From contig NZ_AP026708.1 of assembly GCF_026000375.1 (NCBI RefSeq), positions 932,501 to 996,500 on the forward strand: 64,000 nt of DNA, written 5' to 3'. The notes under the pieces are model-generated. The model did not search any database. It was not told where the DNA came from and worked only from the letters and a program-made list of their open reading frames with translations. Position 1 is the first letter of the stretch. The number at the start of each line of letters is the position of its first letter. Made by a program: the position numbers and the translations under genes. Shown here in pieces: positions 36,662 to 47,619 of this stretch. This stretch comes from Pseudodesulfovibrio portus. GTDB lineage: Bacteria; Desulfobacterota; Desulfovibrionia; Desulfovibrionales; Desulfovibrionaceae.

Positions 36662-37866
36662 ACATACTCGTCATCAACTGCGGCAGCTCCTCGCTCAAGT
36701 ACCAACTGCTCGACATGACAGGCGAATCGGTCGTCGCCACCGGCGTCATCGAGCGCATCGGCGAAGAGCTGGGCTCCATCACCCAGAAGTCCAACCCGGA
36801 CAAATACCCGGACGCCAAGTCCGTGGAGCAGCTCCCCATCCCCAACCATGAAGCGGCCATGCGGCTCATGGTGGACAAGCTGGTGGGCGAGGATTGGGGC
36901 GTCATCGACTCCCTGCGCGACATCGACGCCGTCGGCCACCGCGTGGTTCAGGGCGGCGAGGATTTCTCGGCCCCGGCCCTGGTGGACAAGGGCGTGATCC
37001 GGTCGATCCAGGCCAACATCCCCCTGGCCCCGCTGCACAACCCGGCCAACCTGACCGGCATCGAGATCGCCCTGGAGCTCTTCCACAACACGCCCAACGT
37101 GGCCGTGTTCGACACCGAATTCCACCAGACCATCCCGCAGAAGGCGTTCATGTACCCGGTGCCCATGGAGCTCTACACCGAGTTCAAGGTGCGCAAGTAC
37201 GGCTTCCACGGCACCTCGCACAAGTACGTGACCCGCACCGCCGCCGCCCACCTGGGCAAGCCCGTGGACACGGTGAACCTGATCACCGTGCACCTGGGTA
37301 ACGGCTGCTCCATGGCCGCCGTCGAACAGGGGAAATGCGTGGACACCACCATGGGCCTGACTCCCCTGGCGGGGTTGATGATGGGCACCCGGTGCGGCGA
37401 CGTGGACCCGGCCATCCACGCCTTTGTGGCCAAGCACCGGCAGATGAGCCTGGCCGACGTGGACGCCATGCTCAACAAGCAGTCCGGCCTGTTCGGCGTC
37501 TGCGGCATGAACGACATGCGCGACATCCACGCTGCCCGGGCCAAGGGCGACGATGCGGCCCAACTCGCCTTCGAGATGTTCGCCTACCGCGTGAAATCCA
37601 CCATCGGCGCCTACCTGGCAGTGCTCGGCGGGGCCGACGCCGTGGTCTTCACCGCAGGTATCGGAGAGAACGACGAGGATGTCCGCGCCCTGGCCTGCCA
37701 AGACCTGGAAGGGCTGGGCATCGTCCTCGATCCGGAAAAGAACGGGGCCAGGGAACCGGGCGTCCGCACCATCAGCGGCCGGGACAGCCGGGTGGCCGTG
37801 CTCATCGTTCCCACGGACGAGGAGTTGGAAATCGCACAGGCCACACAGGCCATCGTCAATGGTTGA
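36658..37866 (+). CDS. ackA: Acetate kinase
   Basis: 402 residues, standard length. It converts acetyl phosphate and ADP to acetate and ATP. The N-terminal signature LVINCGSSSLKYQL, the phosphate-site block VFDTEFHQTIP, HGTSHKYV, NLITVHLGNGCSMAAV and FTAGIGENDEDVR are all intact. Co-translated with pta through the ATGA overlap; PFOR begins 51 nt downstream. Confidence 0.96.
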   Translation: MNILVINCGSSSLKYQLLDMTGESVVATGVIERIGEELGSITQKSNPDKYPDAKSVEQLPIPNHEAAMRLMVDKLVGEDWGVIDSLRDIDAVGHRVVQGGEDFSAPALVDKGVIRSIQANIPLAPLHNPANLTGIEIALELFHNTPNVAVFDTEFHQTIPQKAFMYPVPMELYTEFKVRKYGFHGTSHKYVTRTAAAHLGKPVDTVNLITVHLGNGCSMAAVEQGKCVDTTMGLTPLAGLMMGTRCGDVDPAIHAFVAKHRQMSLADVDAMLNKQSGLFGVCGMNDMRDIHAARAKGDDAAQLAFEMFAYRVKSTIGAYLAVLGGADAVVFTAGIGENDEDVRALACQDLEGLGIVLDPEKNGAREPGVRTISGRDSRVAVLIVPTDEELEIAQATQAIVNG

Positions 37867-37884
37867 TTGGCATATTCTCAATAA

Positions 37885-41511
<3,627 letters not shown>

Positions 41512-41586
41512 CCGACAGTAACGTGGAGACCGCTTTGTGACCGCAACATAAAGATATCAGTTCCTAGAGGACCGAATCCACGTTAC

Positions 41587-41613
41587 GGGCCTCCCGCCGG
41601 ATGCGGGAGGCCC
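41587..41613 (+). terminator. Terminator after PFOR
   Basis: GGGCCTCCCGC and GCGGGAGGCCC form an 11-bp perfect stem, followed by a short T/A-rich stretch. Closes the energy block. Confidence 0.8.
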
Positions 41614-41632
41614 ATAATCTTTCGGACAAAAA

Positions 41633-41660
41633 AAGGGGAGCCCCGACCGGGGCTCCCCTT
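41633..41660 (-). terminator. Terminator of the BOF-family gene
   Basis: AAGGGGAGCCCC and GGGGCTCCCCTT form a 12-bp perfect stem around GACC. On the minus strand it is followed by TTTTTT, 24 nt beyond the BOF gene stop. Confidence 0.85.
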
Positions 41661-41683
41661 CCATTTTGATGCTGCGACCGGTT

Positions 41684-42007
41684 TTAGTTGTGCACGGAGA
41701 CGGACTCGGCACGCACTTCGGTGTACATGAAATCCTGGACGACCATGCCCGTCAGGTCCACGTCGGCGGTCATCAGGGACGGATCAAGCTCGGCACCCAT
41801 GACATGGACCAGCAGCTCGCCGGTTCCGTCGGAGAACAGGAAGCTGCCGTCGTTGATCTTCTTCACGAAGCGACCGGTCAGGGCCACGTCGGTGTCCACT
41901 GCGGAAACCTTGGCCTCGGCCACGGTCTTGGCAACAGGATGACCGGCCATTGCAGTGGTTACGAATACGCAGGTGAGAAGCAGAAAAACCATGCAAAAAC
42001 GTTTCAT
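41684..42007 (-). CDS. Periplasmic BOF-domain protein (YgiW/NirD-like stress family)
   Basis: 107 residues. A signal peptide (MKRFCMVFLLLTCVFVTTAMAG) is followed by an OB-like fold: VAKTVAEAKVSAVDTDVALTGRFVKKINDGSFLFSDGTGELLVHVMGAELDPSLMTADVDLTGMVVQDF. The phrase VALTGRFVKKINDGSFLFSDGTGEL matches the bacterial OB-fold (BOF) family, several members of which are linked to metal or oxidative stress tolerance. AGGT precedes the ATG. Located alone on the minus strand with its own terminator; the 42158 palindrome lies 150 bp upstream. Confidence 0.85.
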   Translation of the reverse strand: MKRFCMVFLLLTCVFVTTAMAGHPVAKTVAEAKVSAVDTDVALTGRFVKKINDGSFLFSDGTGELLVHVMGAELDPSLMTADVDLTGMVVQDFMYTEVRAESVSVHN

Positions 42008-42157
42008 GACATACCTATCTTTTTTTTATTTTTTTCCTCAAAAAGCGAACACCATACTCGCTACGGCTCAACAACTACCACAGAAAAAGTAAATGTCCAG
42101 AAAAAATACTGTCGATAAATATCTGTTTTAAATGGATTAAATTATAAAATTCATTTT

Positions 42158-42173
42158 TTGACTGATTAGTCAA
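42158..42173. promoter_or_regulatory. Perfect 16-bp palindrome, CRP/FNR-type spacing
   Basis: TTGACTGATTAGTCAA is a perfect inverted repeat (TTGAC-N6-GTCAA), within an AT-rich stretch 150 bp upstream of the BOF gene. Spacing is that of CRP/FNR-family operators. In the stretch 42008-42364 no gene was recognised. Confidence 0.45.
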
Positions 42174-42364
42174 TCAAATTTTACCGTGATTCGCTGGATG
42201 CAAGCCGGGAAACGGGTGAAAAAAATCCCGGCGACCTCCGCCTGATTCCGGGACGTCTTCCCTCCCTCGGACAACGGGTGAGGCGGCATCGATAAAAACC
42301 CGTGGAACTGCTCCGTGGAAAGGTGTCCCGGCCATCGTCCGGTGCTTCCAAACCCCACGAAAAA

Positions 42365-42390
42365 GGCTTGGAAGAAAATCCTTCCAAGCC
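42365..42390 (-). terminator. Terminator of the cupin gene
   Basis: GGCTTGGAAG and CTTCCAAGCC form a 10-bp perfect stem, followed on the minus strand by TTTTT. Almost the same word set occurs in the terminator at 49491-49520 (AAGGCTTAGAAGG), suggesting shared origin. Confidence 0.8.
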
Positions 42391-42484
42391 ATGATAAAAC
42401 CCGGAAAAGCCGGAGGGAACCTCCTGCCTGCCTGGAGGGCGTCGGGCAGGCTGAATCACGTCCCCACCGGGCTCGAAAACATGC

Positions 42485-42838
42485 TCAGCTCTTCAGCTGC
42501 AAGAAGTCGCCATCGATGATCAGCAGCTTGACGCCCTTTTTCGTGACCGATCGGTGTGAACTCAGATCATCCGAAACCACGTAGGACATCCCCGGGGTCA
42601 ACACCGAATCGGGACCGTTTTCCTGTTCGTTGACCACCTCTCCCTCCAGGCAATAGACTATGTGGCCCTTTTGGCACCAATGATCCGCAGCATACCCTTC
42701 GGAATATTCCACTATCCTGAGGCGCAACCCCGGGAACTGGACCGTTTGCCAGTAGGCTGCCCCAGTTTCGCCCTGATGTTCGGTTCTGGGAATCTTCGAC
42801 CAGTCAATCGTCTGGAAAGGTATATTCAGGTCACTCAT
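42485..42838 (-). CDS. Cupin-fold protein (DHCW-motif family)
   Basis: 117 residues from the second of two tandem ATGs (42838), as AAGGAG is only 2 nt from the first ATG but 5 from the second. A single cupin barrel: RLRIVEYSEGYAADHWCQKGHIVYCLEGEVVNEQE and VLTPGMSYVVSDDLSSHRSVTKKGVKLLIID. The DHWC stretch near residue 52 gives the metal-site histidine and a neighbouring Cys. Function of this family is not known; no gene partner is visible. Terminator follows at 42365-42390. Confidence 0.82.
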   Translation of the reverse strand: MSDLNIPFQTIDWSKIPRTEHQGETGAAYWQTVQFPGLRLRIVEYSEGYAADHWCQKGHIVYCLEGEVVNEQENGPDSVLTPGMSYVVSDDLSSHRSVTKKGVKLLIIDGDFLQLKS

Positions 42839-43093
42839 CATCTCTCCTTAACTCTCCAAGGTTGTTGCAATTAATGGGAGCATACCCAATTCGGCACAAT
42901 CCTCAACAAATATGTACGGTCGCTTCGGCGCGCGATTTTCCCTCCGCCCACACAAAGCCCTCCTGTTTCTCCCAAGCCCCCATTGACGGTTCCAGCACAA
43001 CGTGCTTTATATAAATATCCATTAATTTTAATATGATACCTTTTTAGTCGGGTTTATTGCAAGCACATTAAAACTCTCAACAAGGAGGATACG

Positions 43094-43930
43094 ATGAACG
43101 AGCAGCATGAAGGTTTGACGCGCAGGCAGGTCCTGACCGGTGTCGGAGGACTTGCCGCAGGACTCGCAATCGGAGGCCTCGGTGTCCCTTCCGCCATGGC
43201 CTCGGCAGGGCAGGACGCAATCTGGCCCATGCCCTACGTCAAACTCGACCCCGAGGAAGTTCGCAAGCTGGGCCACCGGGGCTACTATGAAGGCGAATGT
43301 TGCCGCGGGGCCTTTTCGGCCATCGTCGGCAGCCTGCAAAGGAAGGTGGGCGCTCCCTTCACCGGCATCCCCATCAACATCATGGCCTACGGTACCGCCG
43401 GAGTTGCCGGATGGTGCACCCTGTGCGGCGCCCTCAACGGGGCCTGCGCGGCCATCTCCCTGGTCAGCGAGAACTACAAGGCCATCGCCAACGAGTTGCT
43501 GCAATGGTATGTCCAGGCCCCCTTCCCCAGCGAGAAGGCCAACGCCCTGGCGGTGAACCACCAATACCTGGTGGACAAATACAAATCCGACAAGGCCCTG
43601 CCCTCAAGCGTGCCCGGCTCGCCCCTGTGCCACATCAACGTGAGCCGCTGGTGCAAGGAACACGGCTATGCCTCGGGCTCCTCCGAACGCAGCGAACGGT
43701 GCGCCAGAATCAGCGGGGATGTGGCCGCCTATGCAGTGGAATTGCTGAACATGGACATGGACGGCAAATTCACGGCCATGCACAAACCCTCGGCCGAAGT
43801 CGAAGGCTGCCGGGTCTGCCACAGGAAGGGCAAGGACTTCGAGGCCGGTAACTGGACACGCGGCAAGATGGAATGCGGTGACTGCCACGACGAGGCCACC
43901 GTCAAGCTGGTGGGTCCGGACCATCCGTAA
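43094..43930 (+). CDS. Split-Soret-type dihaem cytochrome c, Tat-exported
   Basis: 278 residues. TRRQVLTG at 9-16 with a hydrophobic stretch is a Tat signal; ribosome site AAGGAGGAT is very strong. The mature part carries RGYYEGECCRGAFSAIVGSLQRKVGAPFTGIPINIMAYGTAGVAGWCTLCGALNGACAAI, the C-GCAxxG-C-C type block of the split-Soret cytochrome c of Desulfovibrio. Two CxxCH sites (CRVCH, CGDCH) lie near the C-terminus, so two haems per chain. Its physiological donor and acceptor are not established; suggested roles include periplasmic electron transfer to nitrate or oxygen-linked reductases. Two terminator hairpins follow. Confidence 0.87.
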   Translation: MNEQHEGLTRRQVLTGVGGLAAGLAIGGLGVPSAMASAGQDAIWPMPYVKLDPEEVRKLGHRGYYEGECCRGAFSAIVGSLQRKVGAPFTGIPINIMAYGTAGVAGWCTLCGALNGACAAISLVSENYKAIANELLQWYVQAPFPSEKANALAVNHQYLVDKYKSDKALPSSVPGSPLCHINVSRWCKEHGYASGSSERSERCARISGDVAAYAVELLNMDMDGKFTAMHKPSAEVEGCRVCHRKGKDFEAGNWTRGKMECGDCHDEATVKLVGPDHP

Positions 43931-43950
43931 CAACAGAGTTCGGAAACAAA

Positions 43951-43982
43951 CAAGAGGGGATTCTTCGAGATTATCCCTCTTG
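43951..43982. terminator. Hairpin after the split-Soret cytochrome
   Basis: CAAGAGGG pairs with CCCTCTTG across a 16-nt loop that itself has a short internal stem (ttcttcgagat). First of two hairpins after the gene. Confidence 0.5.
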
Positions 43983-44008
43983 CGCCTTTCCCCTTCGCAA
44001 GCATGACA

Positions 44009-44035
44009 CCCCCGGCAACTCCGGGGGTTTTAATT
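44009..44035 (+). terminator. Terminator after the split-Soret cytochrome
   Basis: CCCCCGG and CCGGGGG form a 7-bp stem around CAACT, followed directly by TTTTAATTT. Classical intrinsic terminator. Confidence 0.85.
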
Positions 44036-44113
44036 TCTGAATCACGGGACAACATCACCGGCCAAAACAGCCGCTTTCAAGCGCGCCCACTCCCCTTACT
44101 GGTATTCAGCAAA

Positions 44114-45145
44114 TCAACTGAATGAGCCGTCCCCCATCACGATCTCGGAAAACGTGTCCACCTGGGCCTCGGCCTGGGAAAGGGTCTCAAAGCAGGCGAT
44201 ATGCATAATCGCATCGCCTTTGTGCACTGACGGGAGCGACTGCGTTCCAATGACCATGCCATTCTTGGGTGAGAGGATATCGACGGATTCATGGCTGAAC
44301 GGATCATGAATCGAGCCCAGGACCTCTCCTTTTCTCACCCGTTGTCCCATCTTGGCCTTGGCGCGGAACAACCCGCTGGCAGAGGCCCTGATCCACGTGC
44401 GGTCGTGTGCAACCTGAAGAGAGACCTTCTTTTTCGGCCTGGTCGTTTTTCTTTTCGTCAGCATGCCGAGGTGTTCCATTACAGACACGATGCCACGAAC
44501 ACCGGCGCGGATGGAAAATTCATCGAAACAGAGTGCCGTACCAGCCTCATAGAGCAGCATTTTGACCCCATGGGTTTCAGCTGAGTGCCGCAATGTGCCC
44601 TCCGTGCCCTCCACGTTCAGGGCGAGCGGCGCGCCGTATGCCTCCGCCATGCCAAGCACGACCTCGTCCTTCATGTTCCCGCGCAGGTGGGGGAGATTGT
44701 TTCTATGGTTGGAACCTGTGTGGAGATCAATGCCGTACTCACACCGGGTCACAACGGTATCGAATACGACCTGTGCGAGCTCCGAGGCCAGTGAACCGCC
44801 CGCTTTGCCGGGGAAGAATCGATTCAGGTCCCGCCTGTCCGGGAGATAACGGGTATTGGCCAAAAAACCGTACAGGTTCACGATTGGAATGGCATACAAT
44901 GTGCCCGCAAGTTTGGACAACCTCTTCAGGGTGGTCAATTGGCGGATGATCTCGATGCCGTTAAGTTCATCGCCATGAATGGCGGCACAGACGAACAGGC
45001 TCGGTCCCTCCCTGCGCCCATGAAAGACGTGGACAGGCATGCCCGACCCCTGCCGCAGATAGGTGTCGGGCACGGGAAGAATAACCGTCTGATGCTTGCC
45101 CCGCGCAATGGAATGCCCGGAAATTTCGATAGGTGATCGTGCCAT
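44114..45145 (-). CDS. Succinylglutamate desuccinylase/aspartoacylase-like protein
   Basis: 343 residues. Zinc carboxypeptidase-like fold: FVCAAIHGDELNGIEIIRQL gives the first metal ligands (HGDE near 57-60), then NRFFPGKAG and CEYGIDLHTGSNHRNNLPHL with a third ligand. The C-terminal ~100 residues (RTWIRASASGLFRAKAKMGQRVRKGEVLGSI) form a biotinyl-lipoyl-like barrel, a common extension in this group. Cleaves an amide bond in a small acylated amino acid or peptide. It lies 40 nt after a RimK-type ligase; the pairing with RimK and a RimB-like protease recurs in bacteria and may act on peptidic glutamate tails. Substrate unknown. Confidence 0.87.
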   Translation of the reverse strand: MARSPIEISGHSIARGKHQTVILPVPDTYLRQGSGMPVHVFHGRREGPSLFVCAAIHGDELNGIEIIRQLTTLKRLSKLAGTLYAIPIVNLYGFLANTRYLPDRRDLNRFFPGKAGGSLASELAQVVFDTVVTRCEYGIDLHTGSNHRNNLPHLRGNMKDEVVLGMAEAYGAPLALNVEGTEGTLRHSAETHGVKMLLYEAGTALCFDEFSIRAGVRGIVSVMEHLGMLTKRKTTRPKKKVSLQVAHDRTWIRASASGLFRAKAKMGQRVRKGEVLGSIHDPFSHESVDILSPKNGMVIGTQSLPSVHKGDAIMHIACFETLSQAEAQVDTFSEIVMGDGSFS

Positions 45146-45185
45146 GGTTGCAGGCCTTTTGTTCGCCGCAAAGGGAAGTGCAGGA

Positions 45186-46091
45186 CTAACCTTTGCCGCG
45201 TGTTTTGGTTTTTCCAGGTTTGGCGTTTTTTTCTATGAATTGAATTATCCTGGCCGCGATGTTGATGCCCGTGGCCTTTTCGATGCCTTCGAGTCCCGGC
45301 GAAGAATTGACCTCCATGACCACCGGGCCATGATTGGAGCGCAAAAGGTCGACGCCACAGATATTGAGTCCCATGATCTTGGCTGCCCTGACTGCCGTGG
45401 AGCGTTCTTCCGGTGTTATTTTGACCGGAACAGCCGAGCCGCCACGATGAATATTGGAGCGGAATTCATCGCCAGCCGCAGTTCGTTTCATGGACGCAAT
45501 GACTTTCCCGCCGACAACGAAACAGCGGATATCGGAACCTCTTGATTCATTGATATACTCTTGAACGAGGATGTTGGCCTTGAGCCCCTGGAAGGCCTGT
45601 ATGACACTCTCGGCCGCCTGCCGGTTCTCGGCAAGGACAACCCCGATACCCTGGGTCCCTTCGATGAGTTTGACGACCAGCGGAGCGCCACCGACCATGT
45701 CGATAAGATCGCCCGTGAACTTGGTGGAACTGGCAAAGCCGGTCACAGGGAGACCGATGCCTTTGCGTGACAGGAGCTGCAGGCTGCGGAGCTTGTCACG
45801 GGAGCGGGTGATCGCGATGGACTCGTTGACACTGTATACGCCCATCATTTCGAATTGCCGGACAACAGCGGTGCCGAAAAAGGTGATGGAAGCGCCGATG
45901 CGGGGAATCACGGCATCGACGTTTTCAACCACGTTCCCCTTGTAGTGGATGCTCGGCTTGTGCGACGTGATATTCATGTAGCAACGAAGGGGGTTGATCA
46001 CTTCTAATTCGTGGCCCGCTTCCTTGCCAGCTTCGACAAGTGCGTTGGTGGAGTACAGGCTGCTCTTGCGCGACAAAATGATTATTTTCAT
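45186..46091 (-). CDS. rimK: RimK-type ATP-grasp alpha-L-glutamate ligase
   Basis: 301 residues, the E. coli RimK length. ATP-grasp domain with [34 protein letters not shown] at the N-terminus, the glycine-rich [16 protein letters not shown] loop, [16 protein letters not shown] and the metal site [14 protein letters not shown]. Adds glutamates to the C-terminus of ribosomal protein S6 in the known cases, or makes poly-glutamate peptides. Sits 11 nt downstream of the protease gene, so one operon with it and the aspartoacylase-like gene. Confidence 0.9.
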   Translation of the reverse strand: MKIIILSRKSSLYSTNALVEAGKEAGHELEVINPLRCYMNITSHKPSIHYKGNVVENVDAVIPRIGASITFFGTAVVRQFEMMGVYSVNESIAITRSRDKLRSLQLLSRKGIGLPVTGFASSTKFTGDLIDMVGGAPLVVKLIEGTQGIGVVLAENRQAAESVIQAFQGLKANILVQEYINESRGSDIRCFVVGGKVIASMKRTAAGDEFRSNIHRGGSAVPVKITPEERSTAVRAAKIMGLNICGVDLLRSNHGPVVMEVNSSPGLEGIEKATGINIAARIIQFIEKNAKPGKTKTRGKG

Positions 46092-46102
46092 TAACTTTTT
46101 CC

Positions 46103-46576
46103 TTATTTTTGACTCTTGGCGTACACCGTGGCCCCGTGGCGACTTCCTGCCTGCAAAGACAACTGAGGATCGACGATCAGCCGCCGGGTCATGGCATTGC
46201 GCCCCAAAAGCATTCTGAATTTCATTTGGTCACGATTAGTCAAGGTCAATTCTATCGGCCAGGACCGGCCAGCTATCCGGAGCGTGGTGGATATGACATA
46301 CCGCTTCTGGCTATCTCCACCGGAATTGGTCACTGTGCGGCGATCCACCAGAGGAGCTTCGCAGGGTATCTTGATGTCGTCGTTTCCCTGCAGGGGATGC
46401 ACGTTGAATGAAACGAGCCGCGCCCCATCCCTTTCAAAGGGGATGACGTCAAAGGCATGGAGGGCCGAAGTCTTTGCCCCGGTGTCGATTTTGGCCTTTA
46501 TGGCCGGCACATTGAGATCCGGCAGCGCCAGCCATTCGCGCCAGCCAATGATCATTTTCGGTTCTTTTATCTTCAC
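46103..46576 (-). CDS. RimB-like retropepsin-type protease (ATP-dependent zinc protease family)
   Basis: 157 residues. [36 protein letters not shown] contains the aspartic-protease DTGA motif ([10 protein letters not shown]); [23 protein letters not shown] LLGRNAM and DPQLSLQAG complete the single-lobe fold. The family includes RimB, which trims the glutamate tails made by RimK. First gene of the minus-strand RimB/RimK/aspartoacylase operon. The older name 'ATP-dependent zinc protease' is not supported by the motif. Confidence 0.88.
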   Translation of the reverse strand: MKIKEPKMIIGWREWLALPDLNVPAIKAKIDTGAKTSALHAFDVIPFERDGARLVSFNVHPLQGNDDIKIPCEAPLVDRRTVTNSGGDSQKRYVISTTLRIAGRSWPIELTLTNRDQMKFRMLLGRNAMTRRLIVDPQLSLQAGSRHGATVYAKSQK

Positions 46577-46885
46577 AGCGATATCTACCCGTATGATACG
46601 ATTGTTATGGCGATTTCAGCGTTGCGTGAGTGGCCATAATTGATGGGAATTAAATAGACAACAGAAAAGAGAGCACCGCCCGCATTATTGAGCCAAAGGG
46701 ACTTCCGACTTTGGGAGAATCACGAAAGTGCCTGCTTGGCACGTGTCACAAGAAGACCATTTCTGCCATCCATAACGACAGCATGGCGAATGACTCCAGG
46801 CCACCCGGCAACCGGGCCTGGAGCCGACAGGGAAAACCGCCCTTTTCCGCTCCGGATAGTACACTCCAAAAGCCACAGAACCATT

Positions 46886-46975
46886 CAATATCATTTGTAT
46901 ATTCGTTTGTATATCCCACTAAAAAACAGATGAGAGCAAAAATTATCAAGCCTCTATAATTATTGATGGATTTGG
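46886..46975. repeat. Decayed copy of the tmRNA-3'-end flank
   Basis: This AT-rich stretch aligns with 49452-49540: both begin CAATATCATTTG, continue with TTTGTATAT...CAC, and end AAGCCTnTATAATnATTG before a TGG...GG block. The terminator stem and the GGAGCTG acceptor sequence seen at 49491-49540 are largely lost here. Best read as an old relic of the same integration site. No gene was recognised in 46577-47086. Confidence 0.5.
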
Positions 46976-47086
46976 TCAGAATCAAATCATCGACGATAAT
47001 CCCCCTGAAAAAAAGCAATTCTGAAAACCATTTTATCGCCATTCAACCGCTGGAAATTTTATTCGGCAAAATCAGAGGTAGTACCG

Positions 47087-47481
47087 GTTGTTCGGACAAT
47101 TCGGCAGCATGGATTGAGCAAGCAGGAAGTCTTGGATTTACGATGGTCGGACATAAACTTGGACTATGGTGAAACGGGCATCATCCGGTTTTACAGGACC
47201 AAAACCAAGGTGGAGCGAGTTCAAATCGGCCTGGAAGAGTGTGTAAATCTCTCGATATTGATGATTTCCACTTCCACGACAACAGGCACACTTACTGCTC
47301 AAACATCATCATGGCAGGCGGTACGCTCAAGCATGCCAAGGAGATGATCGACCACCAGACGCTCCGCATGGCGGACCGATATTCCCACCTTGAAGCGGCA
47401 AGAGAAAATGTCATACAGGACAATCTGGCCGCCCGCCATGAAGACACCCAGACTATGGTTTCGCAAAAAAGGAACACATAG
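47087..47481 (+). pseudogene. Broken tyrosine recombinase (phage integrase) remnant
   Basis: Two C-terminal pieces of an integrase lie in different frames. The first (about 47087-47245) encodes VRTIRQHGLSKQEVLDLRW then SDINLD and a TKTKVERV strand. After a frameshift and probable loss of about 20-40 codons, the second (47239-47481) encodes DFHFHDNRHTYCSNIIMAGG, MIDHQTLRMADRYSHLEAARE. The H-x-x-R, H and Tyr catalytic residues are kept in the second piece, but the first Arg is Ser in GLSKQE and the N-terminal half is missing. Not functional as it stands. It ends 78 nt before the 47559 repeat, the usual place for an integrase beside its attachment site. Confidence 0.8.
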
Positions 47482-47518
47482 CGGACATATTCCCAAAGAC
47501 GCCCGGCAGACACGAAAA

Positions 47519-47548
47519 AAGGATCTCAAGCATCAACTTGAAATCCTT
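47519..47548 (-). terminator. Hairpin beside the left attachment repeat
   Basis: AAGGATCTCAAG and CTTGAAATCCTT pair with one mismatch around CATCAA, with TTTTTT following on the minus strand. It would terminate RNA ending at the 47559 repeat, as in a tmRNA or tRNA gene tail, or the K+ channel gene. Confidence 0.6.
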
Positions 47549-47558
47549 ATTTCTCTCG

Positions 47559-47605
47559 TGGCGGAGCTGGAGGGAATCGAACCCACGGCCTCTTGAGTGC
47601 CATGC
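47559..47605 (-). repeat. Left direct repeat, tmRNA/tRNA 3'-end-like (att site)
   Basis: Minus-strand reading ends GGGTTCGATTCCCTCC, AGCTCCGCCA: a T-loop TTCGATT, a CAGCTCC acceptor strand and a CCA end. CAGCTCC followed by N-CCA is typical of tmRNA 3' ends, which are common integration targets. The 41-nt core (47563-47603) is repeated at 49534-49574 with two differences. The 5' half of an RNA gene is not present upstream, so it is a remnant or attachment site, not a functional RNA. Confidence 0.7.
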
Positions 47606-47619
47606 AAAAGGACCGTCAA

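Noticed and set aside
46688-46933. 81-codon open frame left of the integrase remnant
   Set aside because: No ribosome site or recognisable domain. The region aligns with non-coding flank at 49452-49540.
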